From the NCBI GenBank assembly GCA_963763575.1, contig CAVXPD010000004.1, positions 868,001 through 932,000 of the forward strand: a stretch of 64,000 nucleotides of DNA, in the 5' to 3' direction. The stretch is from Bog-473 sp963763575. Its GTDB lineage: Bacteria > Actinomycetota > Acidimicrobiia > Acidimicrobiales > RAAP-2. The notes below the pieces were generated by a model. It made no database searches. It saw nothing but the letters and a program-made list of their open reading frames with translations, and was not told where the DNA came from. The position numbers were made by a program, and so were the translations under genes. This document shows, piece by piece, positions 9,215-16,822 of this stretch. Numbering within the stretch: position 1 is the first letter of the stretch; each line of letters begins with the position of its first letter.

Positions 9215-9292
9215 ATGCCTAGTCAGAGGGATGATCACGAGACGCATGTGGGTTGGGTTAACCCCACTGCTACATTGTCGGTCACAAAGTCA

Positions 9293-9358
9293 GATCGGCC
9301 TTTCGGAAAGACACCGTGAGCCGGGCTCCGGTGCAAACCGGAAACAGATGGGCCGATC
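9293..9358 (+). ncRNA. Foldable leader element, unclassified
   Basis: An 8-base perfect closing stem (GATCGGCC 9293-9300 with GGCCGATC 9351-9358) encloses at least two hairpins: CTTT-CGG-AAAG, and a longer CACCG/CGGTG + GAGC/GCTC hairpin with one bulged base. The multi-branched shape is riboswitch-like. I could not match it to the c-di-AMP (ydaO), c-di-GMP, cobalamin or SAM consensus sequences. Structure is inferred by eye only. Confidence 0.4.
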
Positions 9359-9452
9359 GGAACCAGTGAGACCGTTAAGAACTTGCCGCGCCTGCATCCA
9401 GGCCGGCCTCATCTAACCGAAGCGAGGACGACAGACAGGCAGTTCCACACCT

Positions 9453-9604
9453 GGGCTGTACCCAACCGGCCGCACACCCTGCGGCGAAACGCCAGAACGG
9501 ACGATGCCTTCCAGCTCTCCGTTCGGGGCGCGAATGCAATGGCCGGAGCCCGCCCACACCGAGCAGAGCCAGGCGCGACAACGCGCCCGACGAAGGGAGG
9601 TGCC
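9453..9604 (+). repeat. Duplicated leader, copy 1
   Basis: About 150 bases ending at the first Rpf-like start codon, nearly identical and without net length change to 10462-10613 (constant offset of 1009 bases). Both copies keep a GCCGCA/TGCGGC hairpin and a GAACGGA/TCCGTTC stem, and end in GAAGGGAGG before GTG. Conservation of untranslated sequence at this level suggests a recent tandem duplication or a functional leader. Confidence 0.75.
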
Positions 9605-10358
9605 GTGCGGATCCGCATTGCACTATCGACGGCGATCGCCGTCCTTGTTATTCCGTCTTTGGTTATTCCGTCTTTACTTTTCATGTCGTTCAGCAGTACC
9701 GGCGCCGGCGCGGCGCGGGCCCACCACGGCCGCCACGAGGCGGGCACCCGGCACCGAGCGGCGAAGACCGAGTCGAAGCCAGCGTCGCATTCCAGGGCCC
9801 ACGAGGCCGCCCAGGCCCAGCTCGCCAAGGCCCAGAAGGCCGCCGAACTGGCGAGTTACTACGAAGCCGTCAACAAAGCGAACTTCTACAACGCCGTCAC
9901 CAAGCAGCAAGAGGAGACCTACCTCAAGGAGTACGCCTATCTCAAGGGGTTGGCCTACCTCAGAGCGTCGGCCTACCTCAAGGCGTTGGCCGCACAGCAA
10001 GCCGCCGTAGCCGCCCAGCAAGCAAAGGCCCAACAGGCTGCCGCGGCTGCCGCGGCTGTCTGCAGCCCCTGCAGCCCCTGCCGCCCAGGCCGCAGCGCCC
10101 CTGGCCGCCGGCGGCTCGGACGCCACGAGCACGAACACGCCCGACTGGGCCTGTATCCGGGAGCACGAGTCCAACGACAACTACGGCGTGGCTGGCGGCG
10201 GGGCTTACCAGTTCGAACTCGGCACGTGGGAGGGGCTCACCGGCCTGAGCACGCCGGCGGAGGACTCTCCGCCCGCCGTCCAAGACGCCGCGGCGCTCAG
10301 GCTCTACGCCGAGCGCGGTTGGGCGCCCTGGACCACACGCTTCGTGTGCGGGCTGTGA
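9605..10358 (+). pseudogene. Rpf/transglycosylase-like secreted wall protein, frameshifted
   Basis: A secreted protein with a resuscitation-promoting-factor-like lysozyme-fold domain, expected to cleave or remodel peptidoglycan. GTG 9605 follows GGGAGG. It opens with a signal peptide (basic VRIR then a hydrophobic core), an Ala/Lys/Tyr-rich stalk with repeated AYLK units (~residues 60-150), and then breaks frame. After one base is removed near 10059 (GCTG-T-CTGCA) the frame continues through an Ala/Pro linker into WACIREHESNDNYG, GGGAYQFELGTWEG and a terminal TRFVCGL, closing at TGA 10356-10358. The corrected product is about 250 residues. The catalytic-type glutamate in REHES and paired cysteines match the Rpf fold. 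The intact domain suggests a sequencing slip or very recent inactivation. Confidence 0.8.
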
Positions 10359-10461
10359 CAGACCGTTCCTAAGTCGAGAACGACCGCCGGCGACGGCGCG
10401 CGAATCGAGAACGACGCCGAGACCCAACGAATCGAGGACGAGACCGAGCAACCACTGAAAA

Positions 10462-10613
10462 GGGCTGTACACAACCGGCCGCACACCCTGCGGCGAGTTG
10501 CCAGAACGGACGACGCTTTCAAGCTCTCCGTTCGGGGCGCGAATGCAATGGCCGGAGCCCGCCCACACCGAGCAGAGCCAGGCGCAACGAGGCGCCCGAC
10601 GAAGGGAGGTGCC
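10462..10613 (+). repeat. Duplicated leader, copy 2
   Basis: Second copy of the 9453-9604 leader, about 90 percent identical by eye, ending in the ribosome site before GTG 10614. The two stem pairs seen in copy 1 are kept while the loop bases differ (for example GATGCCTTCC against GACGCTTTCA), which is the pattern expected of a structured RNA. Confidence 0.75.
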
Positions 10614-11132
10614 GTGCGGATCCGCATTGCACTATCGACGGCGATCGCCGTCATCGTTATTCCGACTTTACTTTTCATGTTGTTCAGCAGTACCCCCGCC
10701 GGCACGGCGCGGGCCCGTCACGAAGCGGGCACCCGACACCGAGCGGTGAAGATGTACCCGACGGCAGCGTCGAATTCCAAGGCCCAGCAGGCCGCCGCGG
10801 CCCAGAAGGCCGCACAACTGGCGAACTTCTACAACGCCGTCACCAAGCAGCAAGAGGAGACCTATCTGCACGAGGTCGCCTACCTCCAGCAGGCCGCCTA
10901 CCTCAAGTCATTGGCCGCGGCGAACACCATGCCGGCAGCATGGGCGGCGACCGCGACCTGCGAGGAGGGAGGCCGCGACGACCCGAACTACGGGTACTTC
11001 GGCATCAAGGCGTGGGGCGGTTTCGACGGCTACCCATCGGCGGGGAGCGCACCCCTGAGCGTCCAGCTCGGGTGGGAGACGGCTCACGGGCAGGGACCAC
11101 CCGACGCGCCAGGGCAATGCCACTCCTATTGA
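10614..11132 (+). CDS. Secreted wall-associated protein, tandem paralogue of the Rpf-like gene
   Basis: A 172-residue exported protein. Its first ~40 residues (signal peptide starting VRIRIALSTAIAV) and its NFYNAVTKQQEETYL stalk are almost the same as in the upstream gene, but the stalk is shorter and the C-terminal domain is different: CEEGGRDDPNYGYFGIK, then a Gly/Pro-rich segment ending GPPDAPGQCHSY. Two cysteines could pair. The CEEGG start of the domain is reminiscent of the Rpf catalytic region, and I associate such tails with Acidimicrobiia proteins, but no enzyme activity can be assigned. GTG 10614 follows AAGGGAGG. Unlike its neighbour the frame is intact. An in-frame ATG at 10548 has no ribosome site. 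Confidence 0.8.
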   Translation: MRIRIALSTAIAVIVIPTLLFMLFSSTPAGTARARHEAGTRHRAVKMYPTAASNSKAQQAAAAQKAAQLANFYNAVTKQQEETYLHEVAYLQQAAYLKSLAAANTMPAAWAATATCEEGGRDDPNYGYFGIKAWGGFDGYPSAGSAPLSVQLGWETAHGQGPPDAPGQCHSY

Positions 11133-11210
11133 GCGAGCGCCTTTTGGATGCGGGAAGGGCACATGAGCGGCCGGAGCCGGTCAACCCGTGATCGGGCCCG
11201 CTCCGGTCGC

Positions 11211-11585
11211 TCAGCCCAGTCCGAAGATGGCGGTGACCTGCCCCATGTCGAAGTAGTCCCGCCATGCAGTGATCTTCCCGTCTGCGACGTGGAAGGCGCC
11301 CATCACGGGCAGCGGAGCGGTCTTCCCGTTGATGGTGAACGTGTCCGTGCGTTCGGTGAGCACGGTTGACCCGTCGCTGGCGAGGTGGTGCACCTCGAAC
11401 TCGAGGGCATCGCACATGCCGACGAACATGTTGATCACCCCCATGGTGGCCTCGATGCCGTCGGCGGGCTCCATCGGGATGTTGTGGTAGATGACGTCGT
11501 CCGAGAAGAAGGCGCGCAGCACCTCGGGATCGCGGCTGCTCGCCGCCGCACAGAAGTCTCGGACGACCTGTTCGGCACTCGGCAT
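11211..11585 (-). CDS. Limonene-1,2-epoxide hydrolase-fold protein
   Basis: 124 residues of the NTF2-like LEH/SnoaL superfamily. The Arg-x-Asp pair (in ERTDTF) and the second aspartate (WRDYFD) that make the Asp-Arg-Asp centre of limonene epoxide hydrolase are all present, so epoxide hydration is plausible, but many family members act on other ligands. Start at ATG 11585 (MPSAEQVVRDF), preceded by GGAGAGGAG; an earlier in-frame start at 11615 has no ribosome site. Single-gene unit facing the nucleoside phosphorylase gene divergently, with 60 bases between the starts. Confidence 0.82.
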   Translation of the reverse strand: MPSAEQVVRDFCAAASSRDPEVLRAFFSDDVIYHNIPMEPADGIEATMGVINMFVGMCDALEFEVHHLASDGSTVLTERTDTFTINGKTAPLPVMGAFHVADGKITAWRDYFDMGQVTAIFGLG

Positions 11586-11644
11586 GGCTCTCCTCTCCAG
11601 TGACCGGCGGAACACGCTAGCGAAGGATCAGCCATGATGGAGGG

Positions 11645-12358
11645 GTGACGACGCCCACCAAGCGGGTCGCAGTGCTCGCACCCATGCAGCCCGAGCTCAA
11701 AGCGGTCGTGAAATCCTTCGACCTGAAGCCCACCAGCGAAGACCCCGTCTTCTCACACCGGGGCACGGCCGGAACGTGGGCGATCGCTGCGCTCGTGACC
11801 GGGATGGGCCCTCGATCGGCCAGAGACGCGACCAGCCGAGCCCTGGCCTCCGGCCCCTTCGACCACGTCATGGTCGTCGGCATCGCGGGCGGGTTGCACC
11901 CCGATCTACCGGTCGGATCGCTGATGGTCCCGAGCAGGGTGCAGCTCCATCCCGACGGCCCTGAATACCTCACTCGCCCGCTTGCCGGGAGGGAGGCCCG
12001 CGGCGGGTTGATGACGACCGACGGGCTGTTCGACGGAGACCACGTCTGGCGACCGATCCTGGAGCGCGGGTTCGGCGCCGTCGACATGGAGGCCGCCGGT
12101 GTCGCCGAGGTCTGCGAGGCCGCAGGGGTCGACTGGTCGGTCTACCGGGGCATCAGCGACCGTCCCGACGAGCACATCGTCGACCAGGCGGTCTTCTCCC
12201 TCAGCAAGCCCGACGGCACGGCCGACCCGGTCGCGCTGGCAAAGTATCTGGCTCGCGACCCGCGCCGGGCCAAGGCCCTGGCCCACCTCAACCGCTGCAT
12301 GCAGGCCGCCGCCAGTCTGGCCGCCGACGCGGCCTTTGCCGACCTCTCCGCCGGTTGA
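11645..12358 (+). CDS. Nucleoside phosphorylase / MTA-SAH nucleosidase family protein
   Basis: 237 residues of the PNP_UDP_1 superfamily, enzymes that split N-glycosidic bonds of purine nucleosides. Visible motifs are the N-terminal strand RVAVLAPMQPELKAV, the phosphate/ribose-loop VTGMGPRSARDA, the glycine strand VVGIAGGL and the substrate-binding AVDMEAAGVAEV with a following RGISD. The latter two match MTA/SAH nucleosidases and related phosphorylases. GTG 11645 lies just after GGAGGG. It is convergent with the KdpD-like gene, 19 bases apart. The precise nucleoside cannot be read from sequence. Confidence 0.85.
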   Translation: MTTPTKRVAVLAPMQPELKAVVKSFDLKPTSEDPVFSHRGTAGTWAIAALVTGMGPRSARDATSRALASGPFDHVMVVGIAGGLHPDLPVGSLMVPSRVQLHPDGPEYLTRPLAGREARGGLMTTDGLFDGDHVWRPILERGFGAVDMEAAGVAEVCEAAGVDWSVYRGISDRPDEHIVDQAVFSLSKPDGTADPVALAKYLARDPRRAKALAHLNRCMQAAASLAADAAFADLSAG

Positions 12359-12377
12359 CCGGCCATCGCACCGTCAA

Positions 12378-13529
12378 CTAGCCGGCGTCGTCGTCCGACG
12401 GTCGCCCGTTGGTGTCGTCGCGGTCGCGCCGCGCGATGACGTGGACGTCGATGTCGTTGTCCGAAGCCATCCGCAAGATCTGCTGGATCACCGACCCACG
12501 CGTCATCGACTGCCAGCGAGTGAGGCGCGAGGTCCCGAGGACGATCTGCGTGATCTGCTGATCGACCGCAGCCGCAAAGATCGTCTTGGCCACGTCGTCG
12601 CCCTCCAGCGTCTGCCAGGTGCCGCCGACCGCCCGCACGAGATCCTGCAGCTCTGACATGTCAGTCTGGTGCACGTCGGCGTCACTCCCGACGACGTGCA
12701 CCGCGACGAGCGGTGCCTTGAGCCGCGACGCGATGCGCGCCGCCCGCCTGATGACCGAGGCGTTGCCGGGCGCACCGGTGACCGCAACCATGATCCTCTC
12801 GGTCGTCTCCCACAGCTCACCCGCCGCACCACGCGACCGCAGATACTCGCGGAGCTCCTCCTCCGTCTCGTCCGCGACGAATCTCAACGAGAGCTCGCGC
12901 AAGGCCGCCAGGTTTTCGGCCCGGAAGAAGCTGTTCAGCGCGGCGGGGACCTTGTCCTTGGGATAGATGTTGCCGTGCAGCATGCGCCGGCGAAGCTGAT
13001 CGGCAGATGAATCGATGAGCTCGATCTGATCGGCCTTGCGGACCACCCAATCGGGCACACGTTCGCGCACGCCCACGCCCGTCATCCTCTCGACCGGATC
13101 GGCGAGGGACTCGATGTGCTGGATGTTGACGGTGGTGATGACGGCTATCCCTGCATCGAGGATCTCGAGCACGTCCTCCCATCGCTTCTCGTGACGGCCC
13201 GATCCCGGTACGTTCGTGTGCGCGAGCTCGTCGATCAACGCCACCTCTGGCTTGCGGGCCAGGACGGCGTCAAGGTCCATCTCCTCCCACACGCTGCCGC
13301 GGTACTCGACCTTCTTGCGGCGGACCACGGGAAGATCGCGGATCTGCTCCATGGTGTAGGTCCGTTTGTGCGTCTCGACGAAGCCGACGACGACGTCGGC
13401 GCCGCGCTGGAACCGACGCCACCCCTCATCGAGCATGGCGCAGGTCTTGCCGACGCCGGCCGCCGCGCCGAGGTACACACGGAAGCGCCCGGTCGGCTTG
13501 ACCCCTTCCTCTTCACCCTGGCTGCTCAT
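12378..13529 (-). CDS. kdpD: KdpD sensor half (KdpD domain + universal stress domain)
   Basis: A 383-residue protein equal to the cytoplasmic N-terminal half of KdpD, the sensor that governs high-affinity potassium uptake. Residues ~10-220 are the KdpD domain with Walker A-like GAAAGVGKT, VVGFVETHKR, and IDELAHTNVPGSG. Residues ~245-375 are a UspA-type domain (VTGAPGNASVIRRAARIA; LGTSRLTRW). It stops before the membrane helices, HisKA and ATPase domains, which sit in the divergent gene starting at 13580. Start ATG 13529 follows GAGGAGG; the frame stays open upstream to 13610 but without a ribosome site. Stand-alone N-terminal KdpD proteins are known in other bacteria; two adjacent, opposite halves are unusual. 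Confidence 0.92.
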   Translation of the reverse strand: MSSQGEEEGVKPTGRFRVYLGAAAGVGKTCAMLDEGWRRFQRGADVVVGFVETHKRTYTMEQIRDLPVVRRKKVEYRGSVWEEMDLDAVLARKPEVALIDELAHTNVPGSGRHEKRWEDVLEILDAGIAVITTVNIQHIESLADPVERMTGVGVRERVPDWVVRKADQIELIDSSADQLRRRMLHGNIYPKDKVPAALNSFFRAENLAALRELSLRFVADETEEELREYLRSRGAAGELWETTERIMVAVTGAPGNASVIRRAARIASRLKAPLVAVHVVGSDADVHQTDMSELQDLVRAVGGTWQTLEGDDVAKTIFAAAVDQQITQIVLGTSRLTRWQSMTRGSVIQQILRMASDNDIDVHVIARRDRDDTNGRPSDDDAG

Positions 13530-13579
13530 GGCCTCCTCATCACAGCCTGTTTTCCCCGGTTCGTCGGTACACTGCACTG

Positions 13580-15148
13580 TTGGCGCGACGCCGACAGAAA
13601 GCAGTGGCACACGTGAGGCAAGGCAAGCTGGCTACGGGGGGAACGTACCAGCGGATCCTGTACGGGATCGCTGCCATGCTCGCCTCGGCGGGAGTCCTGC
13701 TGGCCATCCTCCTCCCGTTCCGATCCAATCTGAGCAGCGCCATCCCGGCGCTGGTGTTCGTCCTCCCTGCGCTGGTCGGCGTCGTCATCGGCGGCTTCGT
13801 GGCCGGTGCGGTCGGCGCGGGGGCCGGGTTCCTGGCCTTCGACTGGTTCTTCCTCCCGCCCGACAGCTCGCTGACCATCCGCTCCCCCCAGAACTGGGTC
13901 GCGCTGGGCGTGTACGTCGCAGTCGTCCTGATCGTGGCACAGGTCGTGGCCCAACTGGGCCGTGCCCGCGAGGAGGCACTCCGCCGGAACGACGAGGCGG
14001 GCCGGCTGCACGAGTTGTCGCAGGCCTTGATCGGCGATCTTACGCTGCCCCAGCTGCTCACCCACATCGTCGACACCGTGCAAGCCGTCTTCGCGCCTCG
14101 CTGGACCGCTCTCGTATTGCCACCGTCCGCCGGCGACGAGCCGACACCGGGCGAGCGACTCGAGGTGGCCGCAACCTCCGGCCAGGACCTCAGCGACGCA
14201 GAGGTCGTGTCCCTGACTTCGGCGGGGGGCGAGGCGCGGTCGATCGGGCTCGTCGGTGGCCCGGGGACGCAACAGGCCTCGGTGGCGCTCGTGGTGAACA
14301 ACCGGCCGGTAGGCCTGCTCGTGCTCCAGGACGTCGATCTGGCTGGTGAGGACCGCAGCCTGCTCGGGACCTTCGCCAACCAATCGGCGCTGGCCATCGA
14401 CCGGGCGCGCCTGCGCGAGCAGGCGTTGCGGGCGCGCCTGCTCGAGGAGATCGATCGCTGGCACCGCGCGCTGATGGGTGCGGCCTCGCACGACCTGCGC
14501 ACCCCACTCGCGTCGGTGAAGACGGCGGTGTCGAGCCTGCGTCAGGCCGACGCGCAGCTGACAGAGGCGGACCGCGCCGAACTGCTCGAGCTGATCGAGC
14601 ACCAGTCCGACCGGCTGGCGCGCCTCTTGACCAACTTGCTCGACATGACGCGTATCGAGGCGGGCGCGCTGGAGCTCCGGCCGACGGTGATGCCGTTCGA
14701 CGAGCTGGTCGAGGAGGTCCTGGGCTCGCTGGGTGGGATCGTCCCGGCGGGTCGCGTCCGCGTCGACGCCCCAGACGACCTGCCCCTGCTCGTCATCGAC
14801 CACGTGCTCATCACCCAGGTCCTGGCAAACATCCTCGACAACGCGGCGCGCCTGTCGCCCGGGGGGAGCACCATCGCTGTCAGCGCGCAGCCAGTATCGA
14901 GCGCCCGCTCTCGCGTCGAGATTGCCGTGACCGACGACGGACCGGGGATCCCGCCCGCCGAACGCGAGCGCGTCTTCGAGATGTTCAGCCAGAACGGCGG
15001 CGGCGGCCGGGCCGGACTCGGCTTGGCGATCGCCAAGGCGTTCGTGGAGGCCCACGGCGGCCACATCTCGGTCGATCCGATGAACGAGCGAGGCACCCGA
15101 GTCGTCTTCACCGTTCCCAGCCAGGCCCTCGTGCCGGCCCATGCCTGA
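13580..15148 (+). CDS. KdpD kinase half (DUF4118-GAF-HisKA-HATPase)
   Basis: A 522-residue membrane histidine kinase matching the C-terminal half of KdpD. Residues ~25-125 hold four DUF4118 helices, including the FDWFFLPP turn. A GAF-like region follows (~140-280), then HisKA with the phospho-histidine in ASHDLRTPLAS (H304) and HATPase_c with ILDNAARLSP, TDDGPGIP and GRAGLGLAIAK. It has no KdpD-USP domain; that lies in the divergent gene at 12378-13529. The TTG at 13580 is the first in-frame start but lacks a ribosome site; GTG at 13604 or 13613 are alternatives. Nine bases separate its stop from the kdpE start, so kinase and regulator form one unit. Confidence 0.92.
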   Translation: MARRRQKAVAHVRQGKLATGGTYQRILYGIAAMLASAGVLLAILLPFRSNLSSAIPALVFVLPALVGVVIGGFVAGAVGAGAGFLAFDWFFLPPDSSLTIRSPQNWVALGVYVAVVLIVAQVVAQLGRAREEALRRNDEAGRLHELSQALIGDLTLPQLLTHIVDTVQAVFAPRWTALVLPPSAGDEPTPGERLEVAATSGQDLSDAEVVSLTSAGGEARSIGLVGGPGTQQASVALVVNNRPVGLLVLQDVDLAGEDRSLLGTFANQSALAIDRARLREQALRARLLEEIDRWHRALMGAASHDLRTPLASVKTAVSSLRQADAQLTEADRAELLELIEHQSDRLARLLTNLLDMTRIEAGALELRPTVMPFDELVEEVLGSLGGIVPAGRVRVDAPDDLPLLVIDHVLITQVLANILDNAARLSPGGSTIAVSAQPVSSARSRVEIAVTDDGPGIPPAERERVFEMFSQNGGGGRAGLGLAIAKAFVEAHGGHISVDPMNERGTRVVFTVPSQALVPAHA

Positions 15149-15157
15149 GGCCGAGAC

Positions 15158-15871
15158 GTGACCAAGATCCTCGTCGTCGACGACGACGCGTCGCTGCTCA
15201 AAGCACTGCGCATCGGGCTCACCGCCCGGGGCGACGACGTCGTCACGGCACGCACGGGAGCCGAGGCGGTCAACCAGGTCGCCCTGGCCCCACCCGACCT
15301 CGTGATCCTCGACCTCGGCCTGCCCGACGTCGACGGGATCGAGGTGTGCCGTCGGATCCGGGCCTTCTCGGCGGTCCCCATCGTCGTACTGTCCGCGTAC
15401 GGAGACGAGAGCCGCAAGGTAGAGGCCCTCGACGGCGGGGCCGACGACTTCGTCACCAAGCCCTTCGGCATGGCCGAGCTCGAGGCCCGGCTGCGGGTCG
15501 CCCTGCGCCACGGCGCGGCGCGCCAAGCGGACGGGGCCGAGACGGCACAGGAGCTCGACGTGGGCAACCTCCACCTCGATCTGGTCCACCGCATGGCCGA
15601 GCTCGACGGAGCGCCGCTGGCGCTCACGTCCAAGGAGTTCGACCTGCTCGCCTACCTGGCCCGCCACGCCGGCAAGGTGTGCACCCACCACATGATCCTC
15701 AAGGACGTGTGGGGGCCGGGCTACGGAATCGAGTCGAACTACGTGCGCGTCTACACGCACCGGCTCCGCAAGAAGTTGGGCGACGACAACGGCACCATGG
15801 TCAAGACCGTCCCCGGCATCGGCTACCAGCTGCTCGCCGAGGGCGCTCATTCCCCGGCTTCGAACCAGTAG
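15158..15871 (+). CDS. kdpE: Response regulator KdpE (OmpR/PhoB family)
   Basis: A 237-residue DNA-binding response regulator. The receiver domain has the acidic pocket VVDDD, the phospho-acceptor D52 (LVILDLGLPD) and K101 in VTKPFG. A winged-helix domain follows (LTSKEFDLLAYLARH, then YVRVYTHRLRKKLG). GTG 15158 is close behind the kinase. Family knowledge: KdpE is phosphorylated by KdpD and activates kdpFABC. The likely target promoter here is upstream of 20787 on the minus strand. The last 25 bases overlap the convergent OB-fold gene. Confidence 0.94.
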   Translation: MTKILVVDDDASLLKALRIGLTARGDDVVTARTGAEAVNQVALAPPDLVILDLGLPDVDGIEVCRRIRAFSAVPIVVLSAYGDESRKVEALDGGADDFVTKPFGMAELEARLRVALRHGAARQADGAETAQELDVGNLHLDLVHRMAELDGAPLALTSKEFDLLAYLARHAGKVCTHHMILKDVWGPGYGIESNYVRVYTHRLRKKLGDDNGTMVKTVPGIGYQLLAEGAHSPASNQ

Positions 15872-16119
15872 CGCGGGTTGCGGATCACCAGGGCGCCGCG
15901 CTCGGGGCCGGGCGTCCCCTCGGCGACCATGCGCGCGCCGACCCTGACGCCGGGCACCAAGGCCCGGCCCATGAAACGAAGGGTGACCTCGCCGGTCCCG
16001 TCGCTCAGCTCGGCCTCGGTGCGCACGTAGGGCCGCTCGTAGGACGCCACCGAGCGGACCCGGCCGGCCACGGTCGCTCGCTCGCGGGGGACAAGCGACG
16101 CCATGGCGGTGACGATCAC
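15847..16119 (-). CDS. Small OB-fold protein after kdpC
   Basis: A 90-residue protein with an OB-fold nucleic-acid-binding pattern: RATVAGRVRSVASYERP, a beta strand with LSDGTGEVTLRFMGR, then VPGVRVGARMVAEGT. The same strand order occurs in RecG-wedge and tRNA-anticodon-type OB folds. GTG 16119 overlaps the kdpC stop as GTGA, the coupling seen elsewhere in the window; ATG 16104 is the alternative. Its tail overlaps kdpE by 25 bases on the opposite strand. Similar small OB proteins lie beside potassium-uptake genes in mycobacteria (Rv2694c near the ceo/Trk genes, as I recall), which hints at a potassium link; the function is unknown. Confidence 0.75.
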   Translation of the reverse strand: MIVTAMASLVPRERATVAGRVRSVASYERPYVRTEAELSDGTGEVTLRFMGRALVPGVRVGARMVAEGTPGPERGALVIRNPRYWFEAGE

Positions 16120-16808
16120 GTCCTCTCGAGCTTGACCAGCGCCTCGTTGAGCTCCAGGACGTTCACGTAGGGCGAACCGAGGAAACCCAGCTGCATGCTC
16201 TGGGTCTGCTGGTTGATCAGGTTCTGGAGCCGGGCTGCGGAGATCCCAGTCGCACGCGACACCATAGGGATCTCTGCCTTGGCGTCCAGCGGGGTGATGT
16301 CCGGGTCGACCCCGCTGCCCGAGGTGGTCACCAGGTCCGACGTGGGGTTGACACCACGCGCTTTCCAATACGCGATGAGGTATCTGGTGTAGTCCACCAG
16401 CTCTTGGGACCGCGGCCCCAAGTTCGTAGCGCCTGACGCGCCCGCGGCCGTGGGTGACCCGTTCGGCCTCTCGTTGGCGTCGAGCGGATCGTCGCCGGGA
16501 TGGCCGACAGGGCTGCAGCCGGTCGAAGGCATCGGGGTCGGGCAGCCCTTGTAATTGCCGACGTCGGAGTAAGGCCCGAGGTCGTCGGGGCGGCCCTGGA
16601 ACACGCAGCTGCCGAGCAGGTGGCCCGGGCACCTGGTTTGCGACCAATTCTGACCGATATGGGTCGAGCCGGCCGGCGTGATGGAGCCGTCCGCCTGGCC
16701 CTTGAAGAACAACTGCGCAACGCCCGTACCAACGAGCGGGTAGACGAGACCGAAGAGCACCAGGCAGATGATCACCATGACGGCGGAACGGCGGAGTTGG
16801 GTCAGCAT
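16116..16808 (-). CDS. kdpC: Potassium-transporting ATPase subunit KdpC
   Basis: The single-helix accessory subunit of the Kdp complex, 230 residues against about 190 usual. The N-terminal helix (residues ~8-32) is followed by the extracytoplasmic domain with family motifs GQNW, FQGRP, DLVTTSGSGVDPDI and LGFLGSPYVNVLELN. The extra length lies between GQNW and NLGP and brings four cysteines in the pattern C-x7-C, then C-x8-C, absent from the enteric protein as I know it; they could form disulfides outside the cell. ATG 16808 follows GAGGAGAAC. It lies 14 bases after kdpB. Confidence 0.93.
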   Translation of the reverse strand: MLTQLRRSAVMVIICLVLFGLVYPLVGTGVAQLFFKGQADGSITPAGSTHIGQNWSQTRCPGHLLGSCVFQGRPDDLGPYSDVGNYKGCPTPMPSTGCSPVGHPGDDPLDANERPNGSPTAAGASGATNLGPRSQELVDYTRYLIAYWKARGVNPTSDLVTTSGSGVDPDITPLDAKAEIPMVSRATGISAARLQNLINQQTQSMQLGFLGSPYVNVLELNEALVKLERT

Positions 16809-16822
16809 TGCTTGCGTTCTCC

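Larger units (their letters stand above)
8997..9604. other. 608-base non-coding region upstream of the Rpf-like genes
   Basis: No convincing gene. From the left it holds an AT-rich patch (about 9105-9170, including a T7 run at 9117-9123) unlike the surrounding GC-rich DNA, a CRP-type palindrome (9182-9201), a TATAAA box (9209-9214), a foldable RNA-like segment (9293-9358) and, from about 9453, a leader that is repeated almost unchanged before the second gene. The sequence TCACAAAG occurs twice, at 9195 and again about 9282, suggesting a repeated half-site. Confidence 0.7.

Noticed and set aside
9180..9604. ydaO (c-di-AMP), c-di-GMP or cobalamin riboswitch before the Rpf-like gene
   Set aside because: The hallmark conserved strings of these aptamers, as I recall them, are not present; left as an unclassified foldable leader.
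13526..15850. 774-codon open frame on the minus strand across the kinase and kdpE genes
   Set aside because: It is antisense to two genes with complete family motifs and encodes a low-complexity charged sequence with no domain; long antisense frames are expected at this GC content.
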